Positions 1 to 10,825 of a stretch of 64,000 bases of DNA are shown piece after piece (position 1 is the stretch's first letter; every line of letters begins with the position of its first letter). A program made the position numbers and the translations under genes. Where the stretch lies: positions 18,706,329 through 18,770,328 of the forward strand of contig NC_054877.1 of assembly GCF_018320785.1 (NCBI RefSeq). Reading direction: 5' to 3'. A model generated the notes under the pieces. That model saw only the letters and a list, made by a program, of their open reading frames with translations, was not told the DNA's origin and searched no databases. Origin of the DNA: Cheilinus undulatus. Its lineage: Eukaryota; Chordata; Actinopteri; Labriformes; Labridae.

Positions 1-48
1 GTTAAGTATATCATCTAAATGCATTAATATCTTCTGTTTTCCCTACAG

Positions 49-312
49 TTACAATTTTAAGAAACCTACACATAGGGAAACACTTCCTGGCTACTACGGG
101 GTGAACCATGAGTAGGCGTTGGACTATGCAGGGCATAGTTGTCACCACTAATTACATCGAACTACCTTTACCTGCTATTTTTGATACCTTGCCTGCGTTG
201 GCGTGTGGAGGACCTTGATCAGCTCAAAGAGGTGTTTTCTGCTTTTGTGGGGGGTATTTCATTTAATGATGTAACAACACCATCTTTACAATAAAGACTA
301 ATATTTTCAATT
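49..312 (+). other. Candidate 3'-terminal exon of an unidentified plus-strand gene
   Basis: A pyrimidine-rich tract ending CCCTACAG (41-48) is a good splice acceptor. One downstream frame (first full codon at 50) reads 21 codons ending LPGYYGVNHE before TAG at 113-115. About 175 bases later there is an AATAAA polyadenylation signal (290-295) followed by T-rich sequence. Acceptor, short conserved-looking C-terminus and poly(A) signal in the right order suggest a last exon. I do not recognise the protein. The position is odd: fyco1 exons to the right run on the opposite strand and fyco1 must continue past base 1, so this gene would be nested in, or overlap, fyco1. It could also be a chance combination or a retrocopied fragment. 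Confidence 0.33.
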
Positions 313-921
313 GATTCTTTTATTACCATTATCATGTTTATAGTTTTTATTTATTTCTTTTGATTATTTTCATATTGTGAAATATTGTCTATGTGGGTAC
401 TCTTAGTGTTTTATTACAGTTAGACTCAATGCCTCTGCCTGCTTTGGCTGTACAGCAGTTTAACTGTTATGTATTGATTCAAATGTGACTTGATTTGACA
501 AACTGAAGTTGTCTAAGCAAGCTTAGAGAAAGCAAAATAGGCTTTTTAAAATAATATTGTATCTAAATATGCTAAATGTGCTATTTAAAGATTGATGTGG
601 TTTATTTTAAACAGCATGCACCTTAATGCTTTCTAGGTCTGTTTTTGCAGATCATAAAATGGCTCCTGGTCAATTATAGGGGAAAAGATATAATGTGGGC
701 CGATAAAAGGCTGAGGAAGTGAGAATGGACAGTGGGTGTTTATAGTTTGGTAATGTGGCTGTTGTGTTTTCTGCAAAAACAGAAATGAGACAACAATAAG
801 GAAGAGAGAGGCACACTTCCTAATAAAAGAGCCTGTTAGGCTATACCACCACATGACCTGTGCAGACATCATGAAGGATCAGTAACAGTAGTCTACTGTG
901 TTTACCAGCCTGTTTTCTTAC

Positions 922-1028
922 CTTGTTACTTTGTGGTTAATGAGACACTGCTGCAGTGTGTCCGCAAGACGCTGGTGAACCAGTGAGTAGCGGATGAAGG
1001 CCCTTCCTTTTCCGAGTGATGTCTTCAG
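922..1028 (-). CDS. fyco1: fyco1 coding exon 4 (RUN domain)
   Basis: The acceptor CCTCAG lies at 1034-1029 and the donor GTAAGA at 921-916. There are 107 bases: 35 codons from L-K-T-S-L-G-K-G to K-V-T, plus two bases (AG) of a split codon, so the next exon must begin in phase 2. The residues match the RUN domain stretch around [20 protein letters not shown]. The following exon (expected to start near a DWYYARS-like motif) was not found in 1-921 and should lie outside the window. Confidence 0.9.
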
Positions 1029-4000
1029 CTGAGGACACACAAAAATACACACTTAGTGTGTTGCACACTCAGACATTACCTCACTGTGATGCCGGCTCAT
1101 TTTGGTGCCCAGTAAGTGCTGTTTTATAGTCAGGTCACACAAGTCAAACTATAAAATAGACAAGCATTCAGAATACTTTTCCCCAGCTGACTTAAATGAA
1201 GGTGATTTTAAATCAAGCTACAGCTAATCAGGCATGTAAACTTCACTACAATGGTATTTAAAATGCAACCCAGATCCCTGAAATCCCAGATTTTTTTGAT
1301 ATGGTCAAAATGAACGAAGGCCCCTTAAAAGAATAAAATAAAAAAGGATCTGTTAATTTTCCAGAAAAAAAAATGTTTTTTTCAAAGGTTATCTTCACTG
1401 TCAGTGTATCATTTTATTCTGAAATAGCCTCAGTTTATAGCAATGTCTCTTCAAAGTCCTGATGCTAAAGATAACTTGATGATTCTGGCCTAAAATCAGA
1501 ACTATTTCCTTTTTGCTTAGTTCCAGAAAAAAGTAGGATTTGATTAAGATCTCAACTTCAGGAAGTGTTCAGGCAAAATGGCTTTATGTGTTTTTGACTT
1601 TATAATCTCAAAAAGATCTTGTTCTCTTACATTTATGACTTTAAAAACTGAAAAATGTAGAAGTTTTTGTTTTGTAAGTTAGCAGCTTAAGAAACTCAAA
1701 ACTTCAGAGACATTTCTTGTAATTACATGACTTTATAATCTAAAAAAAAGATTTTCTTGTTGAAAGTTAAAGGATCCTCTTTATTTCTGTTTAAGAGAGT
1801 GACCTTAAAACACTCATAAAATAAGTGCTAAGTCTGGCAGTGTAATAAAGCAGGATGGTTCGATCAGAAACCTTGGTCTAAGACCTTATTTTCATCTTAG
1901 AAAAGCTGTTCTTTCTAAGAAAGCATGATATTGGATTTTTGCTGGCATCCAATATGCTGATATTTACATAAATATTTAGCCAAAACCAACATTTAAATGT
2001 ATGTCAGACCTGAAACTTCAGCCCTTAAAACACAATTTACGTTTGAAACTGAAAAAATTAAAGGATGTCAGTACTTAAAACACACTTTAAAGAGTAAGAA
2101 TAATTCACTTTTTAAACTATTATCTGCCGATACCGTTAATACTGTGCATCTATATGGAATCAGGCCTGTGACGCATCAGTATGATTTCACAAACTCTTTA
2201 AGTTTAAAATCAAGTTATCAAACCACCTTGCATTTACATTTTTGTTAAAACTAGAAAAGCCCAAGTATGTAATATTTTGGCAAATTTTGCTTACACAAAT
2301 GTTGAGTTTCCCAGTGAAAAGAGAATAATAACAACTCTCACGACCACTGATAATATCTAGGCATAAACCAGTGTTTATTTCATAATTACTGTCCTGCAAA
2401 TATTGATTCTTTAATCTTGTTTTTATTATTGACAAGTCTGTTTGTTTTTTATTTCTAACTCTATCAAATGAGGAGCATTAAAGTTAATAATAAAATGCAT
2501 ATTATTCCATATTCTCAGGTCAATAATGACTTCTTTAAATAATTGTTTTATTCTTCACTGTGAGCCCAGAATCTGTAGATGTTTGGTCTTCAGTGATATA
2601 AAACAGAGAAAAGGAAACAAGGGCATCTGTGAAGCTGCTTCAGTGTGTTCAGGTTTTTCTGGCTTGAAATTCAAATCAAATCCCACCAAAAAAGTGTCTG
2701 TGACAGTTTGTCTTAATTATTGACTAATTTCAGATCTTGCTGTCGAATGACCCCCGTGTTGAACTGTATTTTGTTGAACTGCTTTTCTTCACTGAACATC
2801 CGAGGATGTCAAAGTTCAAAGGCAAACACTGAGCAGACACTAAACCTACATCTTCAGTGTTGGTAAGCCCAGACTTTTTCCATACATAAGCAGATGGAGG
2901 GATTTAAGTAAGAGAACAGGCCCACAGATCTCCCATACGGACACCAGCTGGAGGCTCGTTTACAACAGTGACTGATTGACAGGAACAAGATGAACAAAAA
3001 GTAATAATTTCAATAGAACTACCAAATACTTCAAACACTTAATAGATGATCTGTAAGCCCATGTTACTTTTACATTTAAAAAATGCAAACCTTGAACGTC
3101 AGGTAGGTGAAAGCACACTAGCATGCTGATAATGTATCAGTAACAATAAGAACTGAATTTAAAATAGGATAGTAAATCAGGACTAGTTCACTCAGGTCAT
3201 CACTCAGCCTGGAAAACAGGTTTTTAAGGGAGAATATTTGATAATGGCTTGTTTAGAGTGCTGTTGTGATGAAATAAGACAATTCAAGACCATTTTGGGC
3301 TCTGAGACATTGTCATGAGCATAGTAATTAAGAAAATATAGTAAACTGGGAATGGATTTGAGCTTGTTTGGCGCTTTTCTCATCGTTTGACTACTTAAAA
3401 GCTTTTTACACCGCAGGTCACACTCACCCATTCACTCCACATTCACACACTGATGGCAAAGACTGATACGTAAAGCAGCCATCAGTGTTAGCTAATCCCA
3501 TTCATGCACATCTATACAAACAAATTGGGGTTAAGTGTTTTGTCCTAGGACACATCGACAAGTGACTGTGGGAGCTGGGGATCGAACCCAGGACATTTGT
3601 ATTGTTAGATGACATGGACCACCCAGTAATCAGAAAGATGAATTAATAATGAAAAAAAACTTTGATGCAGAGCTACACTGGACCATAACAGACTAATCTG
3701 TATCATTAACCAAAAGAGATATCAGATGTGAATTCTAATAAAGTATTGTCATTAAAACAAACAAGTAAACTATGAATAAAGGACTGTTGGCTGGCAGGAA
3801 GTGATAAAAATCATTTACTTTTGATGCATGTTTAGCCTTCTTTAGGATCACAAAGAAGATTCACATCTGAGTATCTGATACTTCAACATATTTTAGAGAA
3901 TAAAGCTTACACTTTTTCTTAATTGAATGATTAAGCATTAAATGGAAAATAAACAAAGGCATTTGAGTCAAGCGACAATTCATTCATTTCCTGTTAGGCT

Positions 4001-7000
4001 TGGGCCTGCCAGTAAAGCATTACATAAAGTGTAAAGAGTACACCCTTACGCTTCAGCAAACTATTAGCTCTACTTTTCCATTGTATTTCAATCTTTAGCC
4101 TTACTGAGTAGATATTATGAAACAGTAATAATAAAATTACTGCCCTTTCACATCCTTTCTGGTAAAAACAGAAACTCTTTAAGCTTTCTAAACAAAAACA
4201 AACAAAGATATCAGACACTCTGAATATAAAGCAAGCCACAGATGAAAAATTAGACTACTTCACAACAAGAATTTCACTATAAAGCTCACCAAAGTAGATC
4301 CTTCGTCAGAGTGTGCAGTAAAAACAGTACAGTGCAGCAGGTACAGGTCTAAGGCAGCAAGTAAATTAGCAGCATAGGTCTTACTGTACCTGACTGAGCA
4401 GAGGATTAGTCACATGGTTATACAGTCACTGAGTATTTGTGAGTCTGCAAGTGTTGCACGCCATGAGAGAGCCAAGGCACAGAGGGCGACAACATGTGTG
4501 TGTGTGTGTGTGTGTTGCAGAAGAAGATTACCTCGGGGATGGACTTTACAAAACGGATGCCGTCGTTAGCTCCCTTGATCTTAATCAGGCAGTCACAGAA
4601 GTAATCCCAGTAGTCTTTTCTCTGACCAAGAAAGGTTGTCTTCTCTTTCTGATCAAACTGAAAAACACACGGCAGATCAGGATTATTTTATCACACTGAA
4701 TAACACTGACTGGAGATCCATGGCAGCTCTGCCTGATACTGCTTTGTGTCTTTGACATATATTTAAATTTAAACACATTTTTTGGTTGCCTATGTAGAGT
4801 TAAGACCCCTCTAAAGGGCCATGGATACGTTTCCTTTGTGGTGTGATATTCATGGTTACACCTCTTAGGGTCTTGCAAATACACCAAACAGAGGAGTTGG
4901 CATGACTCACGTTTGGGTAGAATTGCTCACAATAGCTTGAGGATAAATGCACCTAGGGGAACCATTAGTGCTACACTTTTAGGGTATCTGACCCATGGCT
5001 GATTGGTTAAATGACTGTAGCCACATAAGGAATTAGTCACATCACTTTGTCATAGGATACATATGCCTGAGGTGAGGATGAGTCCACTAAAAGTGATGTA
5101 ATCTTTTTATTTTGTTGCATTTTTTTGTTTTAGTCTAACAGTAATGAGCAAAAAGAAAAATATTTTTTGTTTAACTCATGAAAATAAACTATAGATTAAC
5201 CAATTGTTTGGTAAGGGAAGATACAGACACAGATGTTTGAATTAACAATTTAGCTGTTTGATGATTCCAGTGCAAAAGTTATTTTCCATTACTTCTTTGT
5301 AATTAAACAAAGAAGTAATGGAACAAAGAAGTACTGCAACTCATTACTGGCAGGTCCCCCAGCATAGACAGTCTAACCTCTGCAGATGATCCAGAACGCA
5401 GCAGCACGTCTGGTCTTCAACCAACCCAAGACAGGTCATGCCACTCCTCTTTTCAACTCTCTACACTGGCTTCTAATTGCACTTTGCATCAGATTCAAAA
5501 CTCTAATCATTGCTTACAAAGCAGTAACTAAAACTGCTCCTGTTTACCTGGAATCCCTAATCCAGGTCTACACTCCTTCTCGCCCACTACGCTCAGCCAG
5601 TGAACAGCGCCTGGTACTTCCAGCACATCAGGCTCCTAAGTCACTAGCCCGACTCTTTTTTCTGTTGTCCCTAAATGGTGCAATGAATTACCCCACTCGA
5701 TCCGCAGAGTCCCTCTCTACTTTCAAGAGAAGGCTAAAGACCCAGCTCTTTATAGAACACTACGCACTCAGCTAGACTATTCTCCACTGTTGTCCCCAGT
5801 GGTAGAACGAGTCTCCCAGCTACAGTTGGCTTGCACTAACCTGCTCTACTTTGGGGATTTTTGTGCCCAGCTCTTTGCGAGTGACCTAGTACTTGGTACT
5901 TTGGTCTTTGTTTGTGAAGACAATTTAATTGATGGTGATGATGTGAGATCTCACATTGATATTTGTTTTTTTCCATGTTGATGTTCATTTATTCCCAAAA
6001 AATGTTTTACACACCATGTGCATTGCCTTTAACACTGCATGGCAGTACTTATGTCCAAAGGGACTTGAAGCACTTTGTAGAACTTATGAATGTTGTTTCT
6101 CCTTGTCTAGATCTTTGCTTGTGTTTGCTTACTCTTGAATGTACCGTACGTCAGGTTTGGATAAAGCATCTGCTAAATTACATTGTAACATTGTAACATG
6201 CTGGTTTATCAAATGAAAAACATAATGGGGTGTATTTAAATTGTTGTATCACTGTTGTATCACTCCAAATCAGAGTTTGATTTCTTCTGCCCACAAAAAA
6301 AAAAAAAAAAAATTCTCTGAGTCAGCAGTCTGATATTATAGTTACACAACAGATAAACATCAGCTACTGATATCCAATAAACTGGAATGCCACATTAATT
6401 GCCAATGTCTGTCAACAGAGCCAATAACAGCCTATGTCGATGTTCAGCCCATTCAGCAGTGCCCCCCTATAAAAGCTTTAACAAAAAAGACACATCCCAC
6501 TATCCACTATCTCCTGCCCCATTAGGAACAGAAAAGGAGATGGGAATCACTGCTGTGAAGAGTCAGATGGCAATCTTTCAATTTTTTGGAATAAACACAA
6601 GTTGCTTGTGCCCTTATAAAAGAAAAAATGCTCAGTGTAGAGACACCTCACCTCCCTTATTTCTAGTGCGCAACTGTTAAATGATCTCGACATATTCATC
6701 AGTCTGATTGTTTTCCTTTTGGGCAATAGCTATGTCTAATTCTCTGTTAATTTCATTGTTAATTCTATTCTTTTAACTCTCCCTTTACTGGGAAAAGCAC
6801 CTATAAATAAAAGACATTTATTATTTTTGTAATTATTCTTATTTCCTATTGTCATTATTACTTACAAAATGGCCCTTAGTTGCCAGTGCATTGCCATCTT
6901 CTAACTGAATGCCATGACAAAACTCTTTCCACACTTTTGATACAGTTTTACTAAATACTATGGCACCTCACCTGTAGTAGGTATTCCAGTTTGTAGAAGA

Positions 7001-8702
7001 ATTTGTGCAGGTTGGCACTGTCATCAGTCACAGGTTCGCCACATTCCCTGTGTTCTCTACTCAACTCCAACACAGCGTCTGAACAAGACAGGAAAGCATT
7101 AATAACAAAGTACACAAGTACAGGACACAGATGTTGTGACTATTTCAGGGGGAAGACTTTTGTATGCAGTTTCTTATATTTCATACAATTTAACTATCTC
7201 CTCTTTGATCCATTGCCTGTGTACATACGGTTACAGATGATTGATACAAAAGAAAACAAAAGAAATCCTGCCACACAGAGCCATAAACCACAGAGCAGTG
7301 ACTCTTAACTGGTAGGTTAGACCCATAAGTGGGCTACAGAACTAATCTCTGTGAGTTACCAATGTCTGCCTGGAAAAAAAATGTGACAAAAATCTATGAT
7401 GTCCAAAAGCCCTCAGTAGACAGACATCCATATATTACAATGTTATTCCATTTTACCATGATAAGGAATACATTTTTGTGGTTTCATTGCATTTTCCATT
7501 TTAACAGCTAATTTTACATTTAATCTTAGTCTTAAGAATGCAATGTTTCTTAGTTTAAGACACATTTTTGTCGTTTCTGTGTTCATAGAAAGTGATTACA
7601 TTTCAGTCTTTTAGTTGAAACACTTATTCTCGTTGCCTGAATCTTGTGCAAAATCATGATAGTATGTTATATGCACACTGCCAAACCTGCTTTCTATAAC
7701 TGATAGGCAGAAGAGCTACAGATGCTTTGTTTTTACAGATTAACCCACAGTATATAGTAAATATTGTAGAATTTCAATGTCTGAAAACCCTTAATTAAAT
7801 TTTACTCTCTTTTTACTGTCATTCACAAAAAACTAAACTTACCTTTCATCAGAGTTTTAGTCACTAAGGTTCAATGTTAAGCTAGACTTAGTCACACGTC
7901 AACTGACATTTTTAGTCATATAGCAAGTCATACTTGCTGGTTTGTTAGTTAAGTTTAGGGTTTTTATGAGGTCATTTTTGGGGCTTTTTTGCCTTTATTT
8001 AGATATGACAGCTGAAGCGGGTCATGAAACATGGGGGGAGAGAATGCAGGAAGACATCCAACAAACAGCACCAAGACCAGGAACTGATCCCATGACCAGT
8101 GCATTGAGGACAACAGCCTCTGTGCCTGCTCTACCCAGTGAGCTAAACCGGCATTTAGTTTTGTTTTTATTTAGCTAAAAAAGGTATTTTAACTGTAGTT
8201 TTTGTGTTAGATCTTTGGCAATTCTGAATACTTCTTAGGGGCGAAACTCTAAAGGGTCAGGAAAAGTAAACGTCATACAATCTTTAAAAATAAATTCAAA
8301 TCAGCTACTCCTGATGCATTTATTATTATTCAATTTTGATGTCTGTACACAACTCAAGACCTAAAGTTAACATTGTTTGAAGTCTTAAGTCAGACCATGT
8401 TGCACTGGCCAGGCTTGGTTGTTTCTGTCATTCAGTATGCTGCTATCAAAGATTAAAACTAAAAGCAAATTTTGTCTAATTTTCTAATTTCTAATTTTCC
8501 CAATTTTCTTTTGATTTAGTTTTTTGTAAGCACAGAATACAGTTTTAGTCACTTTTCAGGTTTTTTTTGTTTGTTTGTTTTAGTTACCAAGAAATACCTT
8601 GTGCAAGAGATGCTGAATGTAAATGTGAACGTCTTTATTACCTCGTAAATCTCTGATTATCCTCTGCAGTTGATTATCTCCAACTGATGAGGAGGAGGCC
8701 AT
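922..8702 (-). CDS. fyco1: FYCO1 (FYVE and coiled-coil domain protein), 5' four coding exons, partial
   Basis: FYCO1 is an adaptor on autophagosomes and late endosomes that binds LC3, Rab7 and PI3P and links them to kinesin for plus-end transport. Only its N-terminus is in the window: coding exons 8642-8702, 6972-7078, 4532-4657 and 922-1028, minus strand, all with GT/AG borders and compatible phases. They give 133 residues plus two bases, beginning [19 protein letters not shown] and passing through [39 protein letters not shown] and [16 protein letters not shown], which match the start of the vertebrate FYCO1 RUN domain. The coiled coil, FYVE and GOLD parts must lie to the left of base 1. 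Teleosts have fyco1a and fyco1b; I cannot say which this is. No frame damage is seen. The FYCO1 identity is from recognised residues, not a search. Confidence 0.93.
3420..3620. repeat. Dispersed fish repeat fragment in fyco1 intron 3
   Basis: The segment with 'cattcactccacattcac', 'ggggttaagtgttttgtcc' and 'ggggatcgaacccaggac' resembles a very common interspersed repeat of teleost genomes. It has no coding capacity. The rest of the 1029-4531 intron is AT-rich with no other recognised element. Confidence 0.5.
4495..4516 (+). repeat. (TG)n microsatellite beside fyco1 exon 3
   Basis: An uninterrupted run of about ten to eleven TG dinucleotides ends 16 bases before the exon 3 splice donor (minus strand). 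On the transcribed strand it reads as a CA repeat just downstream of the donor, inside the intron. Confidence 0.85.
4532..4657 (-). CDS. fyco1: fyco1 coding exon 3 (RUN domain)
   Basis: The acceptor TTTTTCAG ends at 4658 and the donor GTAATC starts at 4531. There are 126 bases, 42 codons in phase 0. The frame opens [20 protein letters not shown] and ends [15 protein letters not shown]. It is the most recognisable FYCO1 stretch in the window and differs from the mammalian sequence at only a few positions as I recall it. Confidence 0.93.
5286..5321. repeat. Perfect 15-bp inverted repeat with 6-base loop
   Basis: The left arm CCATTACTTCTTTGT (5286-5300) and right arm ACAAAGAAGTAATGG (5307-5321) are exact reverse complements around AATTAA. 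The right-arm word ACAAAGAAGTA recurs once more at 5323-5333. It lies immediately before the LINE fragment. Confidence 0.85.
5320..6200 (+). mobile_element. 3' end of an L2-like non-LTR retrotransposon (truncated)
   Basis: The translation from about 5332 reads the C-terminal end of a LINE reverse transcriptase: a CNSLLAG block, then [10 protein letters not shown], the SLHWL motif, RFKTL-IAYKA and the PLRSASE block, ending in an intact frame at 5775. The 3' UTR finishes with 'ggataaagcatctgctaaatt' type sequence and a short ATTGTAAC tail (6181-6199), the usual 3' end of fish L2/CR1-group elements. The 5' part (endonuclease and most of the RT) is missing, so it is a 5'-truncated, inactive copy in fyco1 intron 2. 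The exact family name is uncertain. Confidence 0.8.
6972..7078 (-). CDS. fyco1: fyco1 coding exon 2
   Basis: The acceptor TTCAG ends at 7079 and the donor GTGAGG starts at 6971. The 107 bases complete the split codon G|AC from exon 1 and give 36 residues: [20 protein letters not shown], then [16 protein letters not shown]. They end in phase 0. This is the region just before and entering the RUN domain. The intron to exon 1 (7079-8641) holds a reverse-oriented SINE. Confidence 0.92.
7970..8160 (-). repeat. tRNA-derived SINE, reverse orientation
   Basis: Read on the minus strand it starts with a tRNA-like head (TTTAGCTCACTGGGTAGAGC, an A-box match), then a degenerate B-box region, a CT-rich body with 'cctgcattctctcccccc', and a tail 'aaataaaggcaaaaaagcc'. 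The same head-body-tail plan is seen near 19468-19640, 57438-57592 and 58568-58690. It is an insertion in fyco1 intron 1. Confidence 0.7.
8642..8702 (-). CDS. fyco1: fyco1 first coding exon (start codon)
   Basis: The ATG is at 8702-8700 in context CCACAATGG, a fair Kozak match (C at -3 is weak, G at +4). There are 20 codons plus one base, ending at donor GTAATA (8641-8636). MASSSS...[11 protein letters not shown] aligns with the FYCO1 N-terminus, whose Q-L-Q-R-I-I-R-D-L is strongly conserved. That conservation and the lack of an in-frame upstream Met decide the start. Confidence 0.9.
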
Positions 8703-9462
8703 TGTGGGACGTGGGCGGTGTACTCAGGAAGTACTACAAGTGGGATTTGAAATACAGAATTTAGTATTATTATGACAGAAATTAAAAGACATAAAATTAA
8801 AGTAGTTTCTGTAAAGGGTCCCTAAAAACAACCACCCCCTCTGTGCCAGTCTCAAAACCACAATAACAGCAGGTGACAGAAGAAGAAAATAATGCTCAAG
8901 CTCTTAGAGCTGTGATGTAAGCATTAAAATAGTACTGACATGAAATAGTTTCACTTGTGCGGTAAATCACAGTTTTCTACGACGACAGCACACACCAAAG
9001 TGGCCTTCTTAGATGAGATATATTATATAAATAAATAAAGGTTCCATGATTGTTTCAGCTGACACATATGAGATGTCACATTAGCTAAATAAAGTTAGCA
9101 GAATTAGAGAGATGTCATAGCAGGTAAGTACAACATGACGACAGGTGAACGCGTATCACTGTTTAAAGCGACAGTGTCCTTATCAGATACCACTAAACCA
9201 TGACTTATTTGCTCTTCTCCGCCCTGTCCACGATAAACCAGCAAAAGTGACTTCATTCACTCCTTAAACAGCGTGAAAATCCTCCAAACCTCGACATAAA
9301 CATCGAGATATGAGAGCTGGCGTGAGCTATCTGGCATGCACCTGCTCTCAGATTCACATTTCCCGTTTTTTATAGTTAAATTATCACACACAGCCCCGTA
9401 ACAAGGTTGTGAATAAAGCCAAACTCTTCTAGAATATATAAATTGGTAAATTACACACGTAC

Positions 9463-9600
9463 TTGGTGTTAAAATGGTCCCGAGTGCCCAGTTTGTAGGT
9501 GATACAGCAGAAACTTGCTAACGCTAAGGGCGGGTCTTGTGAGTGATTGATAGGTTAAACGGCCAATGAGCGCCCGCTGCTGCTGCAGTAGACCATCCAA
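9463..9600 (-). promoter_or_regulatory. Probable fyco1 promoter and non-coding first exon
   Basis: The segment is GC-richer than its surroundings. On the minus strand it runs from a CCAAT box (plus-strand CCAAT within 'cggccaatgagcgcc', 9560-9575) through GCCCGCCC-like sequence to a possible 5' UTR exon ending at 9463 before the donor GTACGT (9462-9457). The next acceptor would be CTTGTAG upstream of the first coding exon. The TSS is not determined. 'ggccaatgag' and 'agggcgggtc' are CCAAT and GC-box words typical of housekeeping promoters. Confidence 0.45.
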
Positions 9601-10740
9601 GTTCGGTTGAAAAGTGAAACGGTAAATAAACAGATGAGACGGACCTCGTGCTTTGTTAGCTCAATATTTGATCAATTATAAGACAGGCCAGACTTTGAAT
9701 AACATGGAAATAGATCTGGAACTGTTCTGTGGGTCCATAGTGTTTTCAAAACGACCCATGCTTTGATTAATATCTTTGGTTAACGGCATAGTCCTCATTT
9801 TTTTCTGATTTTATTTGAGGGTCATCTTTTTATTAATTTAAATCACTGTGGTGAAATAAGCTAAATATTCAATGAATAAAATTAAAAAAGCTTAAATAGG
9901 CTACATTGAACATTGAGAGGGCATCAAGCAACAATATACAGAAAGGGGGATGCTCGTAGCCTATGTATTGAATGTAATAGTGTAATAGAAAGGAAAAAAA
10001 ATCTATTGTGTGATGTTTATGCTTCATCTTCTTGAACTTCAACTTTATTGTCCCCTAAGGGAAATTTGCTTTGCAGCCAGGCAAAAAGACATGAAACACG
10101 AGGAACACAATCAGAAATTCAGATGCAAAACACCAAAATGCATTAGAGGGCAGCTGCAGGTGAAAGATCATCAAAAATAATCATCAGACAGCTGTATTAA
10201 AAAAGAGAATCCTATAGTTAATTTTTAAAATTTAGTTGCAACAGTCTCCTGTAAAAATGTTCAGCTATAATGCAACCATGATAAACACTCTCTAAAGCTG
10301 TTTTCTTGTTATATTTAGCTAGATAATCTGTTAAAAATATGTGAAATATCGAAAAATCCCTCTGCATCATTTTCTCATCATTCCTTGCTATTTATTCCTT
10401 ATACATCTGTGCAATAGCAATGAAAACAACTTATAATCTACAAGTGAGTAGACAGACAAAGGCTTTGTGAAAATTAATTTTTTTAGGCCTTGCAGAAGAG
10501 GTGCAAATGCAAAAATATGGAGTTTTCCACTATATAGATTATGGAAAAATTGCCTCTTTTTCCTTTATAGTTGAAATTATTCATGTTTAAGGTAATGTAA
10601 TAAATTAAAAATTTCCAAAGTGCATTGACTGAGCTGGAACAAGTTCTTCCCACTGAATCGCACAGGTATTGCCACATGCATGCGTAAACATCAGGTGTGG
10701 ATCTGAAAATGAGTTACAATTTCTGTTCACTTTTGTGGTT
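9601..10740. other. Spacer between fyco1 and the first receptor gene
   Basis: AT-rich sequence without a convincing gene. At 10030-10080 'aactttattgtcccctaag' resembles a dispersed fish repeat. This is the head-to-head interval, so it may hold regulatory sites for both flanking genes, but none stands out. Confidence 0.4.
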
Positions 10741-10742
10741 AC

Positions 10743-10825
10743 TATTTAAGGGATGACTCCAGGTTCTCAGTGTTTTCAGACTCATGTCCACGAAGAACAT
10801 TTGTGCCTGTAAACGGACTGGAAAG
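10743..10825 (+). promoter_or_regulatory. Possible promoter and 5' UTR exon of the first receptor gene
   Basis: A TATA-like TATTTAAG (10743-10750) is followed by about 75 bases ending GGAAAG before a splice donor GTAAAC (10826-10831). The receptor coding exon opens right after an acceptor at 16347-16348, so a 5' UTR exon is required somewhere upstream and this is a plausible one. It would imply a ~5.5 kb intron containing the Tc1/hAT nest. It is not proven and other donors are possible. Confidence 0.25.

Noticed and set aside
633-872. Missing fyco1 exon 5 in the 633-872 open frame
   Set aside because: The translation lacks the DWYYARS-type FYCO1 sequence and is hydrophobic intronic noise; the exon must lie outside the window.
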